Position numbers and translations under genes: made by a program | Assembly: GCA_020848855.1 (NCBI GenBank) | Contig: JADLHH010000152.1 | Location: 1-5,902, forward strand | Source: Anaerolineae bacterium | Lineage (GTDB): Bacteria; Chloroflexota; Anaerolineae; Aggregatilineales; Phototrophicaceae | Direction: 5' to 3' | DNA length: 5,902 nucleotides | In this document: in pieces, positions 1 through 5,902 of the stretch | Layout of the letters: every line of letters begins with the position of its first letter | Position numbering within the stretch: position 1 is the first letter of the stretch | The notes under the pieces: generated by a model | Database searches by the model: none | Told to the model about the DNA's origin: nothing | Seen by the model: only the letters and a program-made list of their open reading frames with translations

Positions 1-1348
1 CTTCGACCTGACCTTCAGCACGCCATATGGTATCTTCGTCGCCGCGCTCAACTCCTGGATTCCTTACTACGACTTCATGATCAAGCCTGCGCACTACCTG
101 AAGCAGTTCCATGCCAAGTACGCGACTCAGGATGATCTCGCCAAGCTGCTGGAAGAAAACAGCCAGACAAGCTGGGTGCAGCTTCTGAATTCCAAAGACG
201 TCGCTCACTGGAGCGTCGGAGAAGCCAGTGCGCTGGGAATGCCGGTGCTGAACGCGTGGGTGCTGACCGAGGTCAACGAGAACCAGCGCGTGTACGAACG
301 CAACCCGTATTTCTGGCACGTGGATTCGGACGGTCGGCAGCTTCCGTACATCGACCGGATCGTCAACAACATTTCGGTGGATACCAATGCCCAGACGAAC
401 GCGATTCTGGCGGGGCAGGTGACGCTGGCGTCGGGTGGTGAACTCGCGCTCAACAACATGCCGGTTTACGTCCAGAACGCCGAACGCAATGGAACGCAGG
501 TCTTCACCACCGGCTCGTTCAACAACGCGCTGCTGCTGTTCCTGAATCACGACTACCAGTACGATGTCGAGAACAGTGGGTGGCAGCAGTTGATTGCCGA
601 CCCGGATCGCCGTTTTGGTCAGGCGGTTACCGCGGCGATGAACCCCGACGACATCAACCAGTCGGTTTATTTCGGGCTGTTTGGTACGCCTGATTCGCAC
701 TATCACTATAATGACGCCGCCCTTGCCAACCAACTGCTCGACGAACTGGGCATGGATCAGCGTGGGGACGACGGTTATCGCCTGGGTCCCGATGGTCAGT
801 CGTTCATCTTCCGCATCACGCACGCGGCGAATTCGCCGGACTTCGACCCGGTTGCCGAACTGCTCAAGCAGCAGTTGGACGCGGTCGGACTCCACACCGA
901 GATTGAGCGCATCGACGGCGCGCTGTTCGACCAGCGCAAAGCCGCCAACGAGATCATGGCGTCGATGATGTGGAACGACGGTCCCGCGTGGGCGGGCGGC
1001 ATCTCGCGCGACTATCAGCCGTCGAGCAAGGGGCCGTGGTCGCCCATGACCTGGCTGTACGTTACCAGCGGTGGGACTCAGGGACGCCAGCCGCCGGCTT
1101 ACCTGCAGGAATTCTACGATCTGGACGGCTCGCGTCAGGAATTCCCACCGCAGTCGCCCGAAGGTCAGGCGATCTACGATGATCTGCTGAACTGGTTCGC
1201 CGAGAACTACGTGTTTATCCCCACCACAGGCGCGAAAGTTTCTGCGAACGTGGTCGATGCCCGTCTGCGCAATGTGCCGAACGAAGGCGCGCCGGTCGAG
1301 CTAGACACGTACATCAACGCCGAAGGCATGTGGTTCGCATCCGAATAA
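1..1348 (+). CDS. ABC transporter substrate-binding protein, Opp/Dpp type (SBP family 5), 5'-truncated
   Basis: This is the extracytoplasmic binding protein of an Opp/Dpp-class ABC importer, which captures substrate and delivers it to the two permeases encoded next. The reading frame is open from base 2 to the TAA at 1346-1348, giving about 448 visible residues. Proteins of this subfamily are usually around 600 residues or more, so the N-terminus with its signal peptide or lipobox is missing to the left. The in-frame ATG at 77 is internal and not the real start. Subfamily landmarks include HYLKQFH at about 95-115, NPYFW at 302-316 and LPYIDR at 341-358. A C-terminal lobe with NVP (about 1273-1281) and a final MWF completes the fold. 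From memory, the NPY-W-VD-G-LPYIDR signature occurs in members encoded beside glycosidases. The ligand is therefore inferred to be an oligosaccharide, perhaps a fructo-oligosaccharide, rather than a peptide; the sequence alone does not prove this. Confidence 0.9.
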   Translation, partial: FDLTFSTPYGIFVAALNSWIPYYDFMIKPAHYLKQFHAKYATQDDLAKLLEENSQTSWVQLLNSKDVAHWSVGEASALGMPVLNAWVLTEVNENQRVYERNPYFWHVDSDGRQLPYIDRIVNNISVDTNAQTNAILAGQVTLASGGELALNNMPVYVQNAERNGTQVFTTGSFNNALLLFLNHDYQYDVENSGWQQLIADPDRRFGQAVTAAMNPDDINQSVYFGLFGTPDSHYHYNDAALANQLLDELGMDQRGDDGYRLGPDGQSFIFRITHAANSPDFDPVAELLKQQLDAVGLHTEIERIDGALFDQRKAANEIMASMMWNDGPAWAGGISRDYQPSSKGPWSPMTWLYVTSGGTQGRQPPAYLQEFYDLDGSRQEFPPQSPEGQAIYDDLLNWFAENYVFIPTTGAKVSANVVDARLRNVPNEGAPVELDTYINAEGMWFASE

Positions 1349-1375
1349 GCGCAAACCCGCAGAAAGCTGCACAAT

Positions 1376-1401
1376 GGGCGCTCGGAATCGTTCGGGCGCC
1401 C
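1376..1401 (+). other. Strong intergenic hairpin between binding-protein and permease genes
   Basis: The left arm GGGCGCTCG (1376-1384) pairs with the right arm CGGGCGCCC (1393-1401) over nine consecutive positions, including one T-G wobble. Two further pairs (G1385-T1392 and A1386-T1391) can close an ATCG tetraloop. No T-run follows, so this is not a standard rho-independent terminator. A stable stem just after a binding-protein gene and before its permeases is a known arrangement: it protects the upstream mRNA or attenuates the downstream part, so that binding protein outnumbers the membrane subunits, as between malE and malF in E. coli. Applying that role here is inference. Confidence 0.6.
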
Positions 1402-1427
1402 CGAACTAGTATTTAAGGAAGAGCGCG

Positions 1428-2414
1428 ATGAAGCAGTTTATTCTCCAGCGAGCGGTTATCCTGATCCCGTTTCTGTTTCTGGTCTCGGTGATGTCGTTCG
1501 TCATCATCCAGCTTCCCCCCGGCGACTACGTGGACAGCTACATCCGCAACCTTCAGCTTCAGGGCGGAACGGTTAATGAGGCACAGAAAGCCGACCTTGA
1601 AGCGCAGTACGGGCTGGATAAGTCGCTGCCGGAGCAGTACGTAATCTGGATTGGCAACATCATTCTGCGCGGCGACTTCGGCAATTCCTTCCGCTATCAG
1701 CAGCCGGTTGAACAAATTCTGGCGGAACGGGTGCCGCGCACGATCGCCATCTCGCTGGCTTCAATCGTGCTGACCTGGGTGATCGCTGTCCCCCTGGGGA
1801 TTATTTCTGCGCTCAAACAGTATTCGGTCTGGGATTATCTGGTTGCCTTCATCAGCTTTGTCGGGCTTTCGGTTCCGGCTTTTCTATTCGCCCTCGTCCT
1901 GATGTATTTCGTCTACTCCCAAACCGGCTGGTTTGTGACCGGCTTGTTCTCCCCGGAATATCGCACCGCGCCCTGGTCGCTTGAAAAGGTGATCGATCTG
2001 CTGAAGAATATCTGGCTGCCGCTGCTCGTCCTGCCGATTGTCAGCACCGGCGGCATCATCCGCGTGCTGCGCGCCTCGCTGCTTGACGAGCTTCGCAAGC
2101 AGTATGTCACGACCGCGCGAGCGAAAGGCTTGCCGGAACGCCTGCTGATTCTGCGCTACCCGGTGCGCATCGCCGTCAACCCGCTCATCAGCACCATCGG
2201 CTGGATGCTGCCGGCGGTTGTGGGCGGCGAAGTCGTGGTCGCCAAGGTGCTCAACCTGCCGACGACCGGTCCCGTACTGCTGGAAGCCATTCAATCGCAG
2301 GACATGTACCTGGCGGGCGCGCTGGTGATGATCCTCAGTACGCTTACTATCTTCGGCACGCTGGTCTCGGATATCCTTCTCGCCGTGTTCGACCCGCGTA
2401 TCCGTTACAACTGA
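1428..2414 (+). CDS. ABC transporter permease, DppB/OppB-like
   Basis: This is one of two membrane subunits of the importer, 328 residues, which is normal for the family. The start at 1428 is supported by a Shine-Dalgarno sequence AAGGAAG at 1415-1421, six bases upstream. Six hydrophobic segments are visible, at about residues 9-29, 105-129, 136-163, 196-214, 252-274 and 294-320. Between the first two lies the extracytoplasmic part typical of OppB/DppB, with YGLDKSLPEQY (61-71) and GDFGNSF (82-88). The cytoplasmic EAA-type coupling loop that contacts the ATPase is at residues 226-254 (YVTTARAKGLPE and following). The protein ends FDPRIRY, a common ending for this family. It sits 79 bp after the binding-protein gene and 21 bp before its partner permease. 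Substrate specificity cannot be read from a permease; the neighbouring GH32 genes suggest a sugar. Confidence 0.93.
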   Translation: MKQFILQRAVILIPFLFLVSVMSFVIIQLPPGDYVDSYIRNLQLQGGTVNEAQKADLEAQYGLDKSLPEQYVIWIGNIILRGDFGNSFRYQQPVEQILAERVPRTIAISLASIVLTWVIAVPLGIISALKQYSVWDYLVAFISFVGLSVPAFLFALVLMYFVYSQTGWFVTGLFSPEYRTAPWSLEKVIDLLKNIWLPLLVLPIVSTGGIIRVLRASLLDELRKQYVTTARAKGLPERLLILRYPVRIAVNPLISTIGWMLPAVVGGEVVVAKVLNLPTTGPVLLEAIQSQDMYLAGALVMILSTLTIFGTLVSDILLAVFDPRIRYN

Positions 2415-2435
2415 GCCGCCTGAAGGAGCCGTAAG

Positions 2436-3653
2436 ATGAGCCTGAATCCAACCCAAACCACTCCTTCAGACCAGAGCAGCGCATCGGCAGACCACTACGT
2501 GAATCGTCGGGGCGAGGAGCTGCGCCGGCGGTACGCGGGCACACGGGCGCGCCGACGCCGGGCTGCCGAAAAGCTGGATGAGGCGTCGCAGTATCAACTG
2601 ATGGTCGCCAAGTTTCGCAAGCACCGGGTGGCGACGATCAGCTTCTTCGTGCTGGCGCTGCTGTACCTGATGGCGATTTTCGCGGAGTTTGTCGCACCAT
2701 ACGAACCGCTTCAGCGTTTTGACAGCCAGATTTTCGCCAGCCCAACGGTGATCCACATTACCGACGCCAACGGCAGTCTGACGCTGCCGTTCGTCTATAA
2801 GACACAGAGCAAGGTCGACCTCAAGACCTTCGCCTATCAAACGACGGTGGTCGACGAAACGACCCAATACCCCATTCGGCTGTTTGTCCCAAGCGAACCA
2901 TACAAGTTGGCTGGCTTCATCCCCATGAACGTCCGGCTGTTCGGGGCGGAAGGCGGGCAGCCGATCTTCCTGCTCGGCGCGGATAACCTGGGACGCGACC
3001 TGTTCTCGCGCATCGTCTACGCTTCGCGGGTGTCGCTGTTCGTCGGCTTGGTCGGCGTATTCATCAGCTTCGTGCTCGGCATCACGCTGGGGGGCATCTC
3101 CGGTTTTATGGGCGGCGCGGTGGACATCGTCATCCAGCGGCTGGTCGAGTTCATCCTCAGCATCCCGCAGATTCCGCTGTGGATGGCGCTCTCGGCGGCG
3201 ATTCCGCAGGAATGGACGGGCATCCAGACCTTTTTCGCCATCACCGTCATCCTGTCACTGGTCGGCTGGACGGGGCTTGCCCGCGTGGTGCGCGGCAAGA
3301 TTATTTCCCTGCGCGAAGAAGACTACGTGACTGCCGCGCGGATTTCGTCCGCCAGCAACATGTCGATCATCTTCCGCCACCTGCTGCCCGGCTTCACCAG
3401 CTATCTGATCGTGCATATCACGCTGGCAATTCCGGGCATGATTCTGGGCGAAACGACGCTCAGTTTTCTGGGATTAGGCATCAACCCGCCGGATATTAGC
3501 TGGGGGGCGCTGCTCCAGCAGGCACAGGACGTTACCGTCGTATCGAATTATCCCTGGCTGCTCGCGCCCGTCCTGTTCGTGATGCTGGCGGTCATCCTGT
3601 TCAATTTTATCGGCGATGGTTTGCGCGACGCGGCGGACCCTTACACCCGCTGA
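2436..3653 (+). CDS. ABC transporter permease, DppC/OppC-like, with basic N-terminal extension and large periplasmic insert
   Basis: This is the second membrane subunit, expected to pair with the preceding permease; 405 residues, longer than the roughly 300 of a standard DppC. The start is fixed by AAGGAG at 2423-2428, seven bases before the ATG. Residues 1-60 form a strongly basic cytoplasmic tail (RARRRR at 37-42), followed by SQYQLM (51-56) and FRKHR (60-64) just before membrane segment 1 (about 66-88). An extracytoplasmic insert of about 100 residues follows (89-198), ending in the OppC/DppC hallmark LGADNLGRDLFSR (180-192). The remaining hydrophobic segments are at about 199-224, 232-256, 264-284, 320-348 and 373-394. 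The EAA loop is at 296-318 (DYVTAARISSAS then RHLLP); it carries Ser305 where the family normally has Gly. The extra tail and insert match, from memory, the oligosaccharide-type members of this family. Confidence 0.92.
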   Translation: MSLNPTQTTPSDQSSASADHYVNRRGEELRRRYAGTRARRRRAAEKLDEASQYQLMVAKFRKHRVATISFFVLALLYLMAIFAEFVAPYEPLQRFDSQIFASPTVIHITDANGSLTLPFVYKTQSKVDLKTFAYQTTVVDETTQYPIRLFVPSEPYKLAGFIPMNVRLFGAEGGQPIFLLGADNLGRDLFSRIVYASRVSLFVGLVGVFISFVLGITLGGISGFMGGAVDIVIQRLVEFILSIPQIPLWMALSAAIPQEWTGIQTFFAITVILSLVGWTGLARVVRGKIISLREEDYVTAARISSASNMSIIFRHLLPGFTSYLIVHITLAIPGMILGETTLSFLGLGINPPDISWGALLQQAQDVTVVSNYPWLLAPVLFVMLAVILFNFIGDGLRDAADPYTR

Positions 3654-3659
3654 GCGGGT
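3645..3659 (+). other. Small perfect inverted repeat with the permease stop codon in its loop
   Basis: ACCCGC (3645-3650) and GCGGGT (3654-3659) are perfect complements around the TGA stop of the DppC-like permease, which forms the three-base loop. The stem is short and lies 16 bases before the next start codon, with no T-run behind it. It may be chance, or it may slightly modulate termination and re-initiation between the two genes. Confidence 0.35.
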
Positions 3660-3675
3660 ACACGGAAAGCGAAAC

Positions 3676-5106
3676 ATGAACTTCTTCTACAAACCCCAGC
3701 CCGGCATTATTGGCGACTGCATCCCCTACTATTACGACGGGCGCTATCACGTCTTTTTCCTGCGGAACTACCGCGACATCGACTCGTACGGGCAGGGCAG
3801 CCCCTGGCACCACGTCTCGACGACCGACTTCGTCCACTTCGCGGATCACGGCGAGGCGCTGAGCAAGGGCAGCATCGCCGAGCAGGATTTAGGCGTCGCG
3901 ACCGGCTGTGTTTTTACCGACGATGCGGGCAAGCATCACATCTTCTACACGGGCATCAACCATTACTTTCGCAGCGACACGCAGCGTGAGCAGGTGCTGC
4001 TCCACGCCACCAGCGACGACCTGATCCACTGGACGAAACACCCTGAATGGACGTGCAGCGCCGACGAAGCGATTTACGAGCGCCACGACTGGCGCGATCC
4101 ATTTGTCTTCAGGCACCCGCAAACCGGGCGCTATAACATGATCCTCGCGGCGCGTACCAAAGCGGGGTCGATGCACCGGCGCGGCTGTACAGGGCTGCTG
4201 ACCAGCGACGACCTTGCAAACTGGACGGTCGAGCAGCCGTTTTACGCCCCGGCGCGCTATCACGGGCACGAATGCCCCGACTGGTTCCAGATCGGCGGCT
4301 GGTATTATCTGGTATTTTCGGAATACACGACGCACACTGTCACGCGCTACGTGATGAGCCAGTCGCCGGACGGTCCGTGGATCGCCCCCGCCAACGACCA
4401 GTTCGATAACCGCGCCTTCTACGCCGCCAAAACCGCCTCGGACGGCGAGCGTCGCTTCCTGTTCGGCTGGAATCCCAGCAAGCTGGGCGACGTGGACAAC
4501 GGCGAGTGGCAGTGGGGCGGCTGCCTGACCGTGCATGAAGTCGTCCAGCAGCCGGATGGCACGCTGGCTGTCCGTTTGCCGCTGGAAGCCGACTCCGCAT
4601 TTGTCGATCCCGAACCGGTGCCGCTGAACCTCGCGGATGCGTGGACGGGAAGCGGCGCGGCATACCGCGCGGAATCGCCCTACGGCTACAGCCTGGCGCT
4701 CAGCCGCGACAAGATGCCGGAAACCTATCTGCTGGAAGGCGAACTGCGTTTCGAAAGCGACGCCGGAACCGCCGGAATCATTCTGCGGGCGGACGAAAAC
4801 TGCGATACCGGCTACTTCCTGCGCTTCAACCCGGCGGGGCAGCGGCTGGAATTCGGCAAGGTGGGCGGGTATCGCTCGTGGTACGTTGACCACATGCCGG
4901 AACTGGATCGCCCGCTGGCGATACGGGCGGGCGAGGCGCTGCGCTTCGAGGTCATCGTAGACAAGACGGCGGTGGTCGCCTACGTCAACGACGAGGTGGC
5001 GCTCAGCGGCAGAATGTACGCGAATCCTTTGGGGCGCTGCGGCTTGTACGCGGACGGCGCAAGCGCGACGGTATCCGGCTGGGCGGTTCGCACGCTGGCG
5101 CGCTGA
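3676..5106 (+). CDS. Cytosolic GH32-type glycosidase (beta-fructosidase-like), divergent
   Basis: This is a predicted intracellular retaining glycosidase of clan GH-J, 476 residues with no signal peptide. The start at 3676 (MNFFYKP) has a weak Shine-Dalgarno GGAAAG at 3664-3669. An in-frame ATG at 3616 lies inside the permease gene and adds 20 residues with no family character. The N-terminal five-bladed propeller (about 1-300) retains all three GH32 landmark acids: Asp14 (nucleophile position, in GDCIP), Asp141 in WRDP (139-142), and Glu199 in HECPDWF (general acid/base). The canonical WMNDPNG motif around the nucleophile has been replaced. RAFYAAKT (246-253) and LFGW (262-265) mark a recognisable GH32-like subfamily. 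Residues of about 310-476 form the C-terminal beta-sandwich, with YLLEGELRF (351-359) and GYFLRF (379-384). The gene follows the permease by 22 bp, so it probably hydrolyses the imported oligosaccharide. The exact substrate is not certain. Confidence 0.85.
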   Translation: MNFFYKPQPGIIGDCIPYYYDGRYHVFFLRNYRDIDSYGQGSPWHHVSTTDFVHFADHGEALSKGSIAEQDLGVATGCVFTDDAGKHHIFYTGINHYFRSDTQREQVLLHATSDDLIHWTKHPEWTCSADEAIYERHDWRDPFVFRHPQTGRYNMILAARTKAGSMHRRGCTGLLTSDDLANWTVEQPFYAPARYHGHECPDWFQIGGWYYLVFSEYTTHTVTRYVMSQSPDGPWIAPANDQFDNRAFYAAKTASDGERRFLFGWNPSKLGDVDNGEWQWGGCLTVHEVVQQPDGTLAVRLPLEADSAFVDPEPVPLNLADAWTGSGAAYRAESPYGYSLALSRDKMPETYLLEGELRFESDAGTAGIILRADENCDTGYFLRFNPAGQRLEFGKVGGYRSWYVDHMPELDRPLAIRAGEALRFEVIVDKTAVVAYVNDEVALSGRMYANPLGRCGLYADGASATVSGWAVRTLAR

Positions 5107-5125
5107 CGATGGTCAGTTGAATTCT

Positions 5126-5139
5126 GGAACAGGGAAATG
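5126..5139 (+). promoter_or_regulatory. Ribosome binding region and likely start of the exported GH32 gene
   Basis: Three in-frame ATGs are possible, at 5137, 5149 and 5161. GGAA at 5126-5129 lies seven bases before ATG 5137, with a second purine run AGGGA (5131-5135) almost touching it. GAGAG at 5139-5143 could instead serve ATG 5149. I favour 5137 because it gives the signal peptide a basic N-region (Arg2), which the other two starts lack. ATG 5161 has no ribosome binding site and would trim the hydrophobic core. Confidence 0.5.
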
Positions 5140-5902
5140 AGAGCATCCATGCATCTACTCATGGTGATCACGCTGGCGGGGCTGCTGGCGCTGCTGCTGA
5201 GCGCGGGCGTTCGGGCAACGGCGCAAACGACCGACTACAGCGAAATCTTCCGCCCGCAGTACCATTTTTCTGCGAAAAGTGGCTGGCTCGGCGACCCCGA
5301 CGGGATGATCCGCTACGACGACGTGTATCATGTTTTCTGGTGGGGGCACGCCGAATCACCTGATCTCGTTCACTGGGACGAGCGCCCTTACCCGATGGTC
5401 GGCGACGATGGCTCGTTCGTCTATTTCTCCGGCTCGGTGGTAGTGGACGAGAACAACACGTCCGGCTTCCGGCGCGGGGATTCATCCCCCATGGTCGCCG
5501 TCTACACTATCCATGACAAGGCAACCGGCGAAGAAACACAGGGCTTGTCGATCAGCCACGACGCGACCCGCTTCGATTTCTACGATGGCAACCCGGTGCT
5601 CGACTCGGACGATCCGGCGTTTCGCGACCCACAGGTGTGGTTCGACGAAGCCAATCAGCGCTGGCTGATGGTGATCGCCCTGCCGGAAAAGCGCGCGGTC
5701 AGCTTTTACGCATCGCCTGATCTGAAAGCGTGGGAGCATCTGAGCGACTTCGGACCGGTTGGCGCGCGCTCGCAGTTGTGGGAAGTGCCCGACCTGTTCC
5801 AACTGCCCATTGACGGCGACCCGAACAATACCAGGTGGGTACTGCTGTGCGGCATGGGGCCCAATACCGAGCAGTATTTCATCGGTGACTTCGACGGCAC
5901 TC
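5137..5902 (+). CDS. Secreted glycoside hydrolase family 32 enzyme (levanase/inulinase/invertase-like), 3'-truncated
   Basis: This is an exported fructosidase of GH32; 255 codons are visible before the right edge, against usual lengths of about 450-600 or more. Residues 1-29 form a Sec signal peptide: Arg2, a long Leu/Ala/Val core, then ATA with cleavage expected before Gln30. There is no lipobox Cys. The mature protein opens with RPQYHF, typical of GH32. The triad is complete: Asp53 in WLGDPDG (50-56), Asp164 in FRDP (162-165) and Glu216 in WEVPDLF (215-221). FSGS (97-100), NNTSGF, GNPVLD and YFIGDFDG near the edge are further family signatures. Oddities are a shortened loop after the first blade (YHVFWWGHA, 64-72), a shortened loop before YFIGDFDG, and Val217 in place of the usual Cys. 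The gene follows the cytosolic GH32 by 30 bp. It probably depolymerises a fructan or cleaves sucrose outside the membrane, upstream of the ABC importer. Confidence 0.92.
   Translation, partial: MRASMHLLMVITLAGLLALLLSAGVRATAQTTDYSEIFRPQYHFSAKSGWLGDPDGMIRYDDVYHVFWWGHAESPDLVHWDERPYPMVGDDGSFVYFSGSVVVDENNTSGFRRGDSSPMVAVYTIHDKATGEETQGLSISHDATRFDFYDGNPVLDSDDPAFRDPQVWFDEANQRWLMVIALPEKRAVSFYASPDLKAWEHLSDFGPVGARSQLWEVPDLFQLPIDGDPNNTRWVLLCGMGPNTEQYFIGDFDGT

Noticed and set aside
77..79. ATG taken as the start of the binding-protein gene
   Set aside because: The frame is open and family-like upstream to the window edge, and a start here would lack a signal peptide and the N-terminal lobe.
1384..1412. 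Possible internal promoter before the DppB-like permease (TAGTAT at 1407-1412)
   Set aside because: No acceptable -35 element lies 16-18 bases upstream, and the region is better explained by the hairpin and the ribosome binding site.
1376..1414. Rho-independent terminator after the binding-protein gene
   Set aside because: The stem is strong but is followed by CCGAACTAG rather than a T-run, and the next gene continues the same pathway.
1884..2456. Antisense open frame (190 codons) opposite the DppB-like permease
   Set aside because: The product is full of Asp, Arg, Gln and His, as expected from reading hydrophobic permease codons backwards; no family features were seen.
3179..3499. Alternative-frame open reading frame inside the DppC-like permease
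   Set aside because: It overlaps well-conserved permease segments including the EAA loop, and its product has no recognisable character.
3616..3675. Earlier in-frame ATG for the cytosolic GH32 gene
   Set aside because: It would overlap the permease gene by 38 bases and add 20 residues unlike the family; the protein at 3676 begins at the expected distance before the nucleophile motif.
3889..4893. Long antisense open frame (334 codons) opposite the cytosolic GH32 gene
   Set aside because: It is a shadow of a GC-rich gene on the opposite strand: no recognisable domain, composition rich in Ala, Arg and Val, and the + strand protein has clear family motifs throughout.
5104..5136. Two GH32 genes in the same frame separated by a single TGA, suggesting a broken fusion or readthrough
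   Set aside because: The second gene has its own start and a full signal peptide with a cleavage site, which would be meaningless inside a fusion; ten open codons in the shared frame are expected by chance.

Overview
The window is GC-rich and tightly packed, with every gene on the + strand. It looks like one stretch of a carbohydrate-utilisation operon. Five genes are supported: the C-terminal three quarters or so of an Opp/Dpp-type (SBP family 5) substrate-binding protein, two cognate membrane permeases, a signal-less GH32-type glycosidase, and the first 255 codons of a second, exported GH32 enzyme that runs off the right edge. The organism cannot be fixed from the sequence. The transporter subfamily resembles those used for oligosaccharides in Thermotogae, Chloroflexota and Firmicutes. 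Together with the high GC content this makes a Chloroflexota/Anaerolineae-like bacterium plausible, but this is inference at low to moderate confidence.

Layout: the binding-protein gene ends at 1348. A 79-bp gap follows, containing a strong G+C-rich hairpin (1376-1401) and a good Shine-Dalgarno site. The DppB/OppB-like permease (1428-2414) and the DppC/OppC-like permease (2436-3653) are 21 bp apart. The cytosolic GH32-like gene (3676-5106) starts 22 bp later, and the exported GH32 gene (from 5137) starts 30 bp after that. No gap is long enough to hide another gene, and I see no promoter, rho-independent terminator, tRNA, rRNA, CRISPR array or mobile element.

How the genes may work together: the exported GH32 enzyme would attack a fructan or other fructosyl polymer outside the membrane. 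The binding protein and the two permeases would import the oligosaccharides, and the signal-less GH32 would finish hydrolysis in the cytoplasm. The two ATPase subunits this transporter class needs are not in the window; they lie upstream or are supplied from elsewhere. The most interesting points are the pairing of a peptide-type (Opp/Dpp) importer with two differently located GH32 enzymes, the heavily altered nucleophile motif in the cytosolic enzyme, and the shortened active-site loops in the exported one. This is a recognisable type of system with unusual details. I do not see evidence for a wholly new kind of system.
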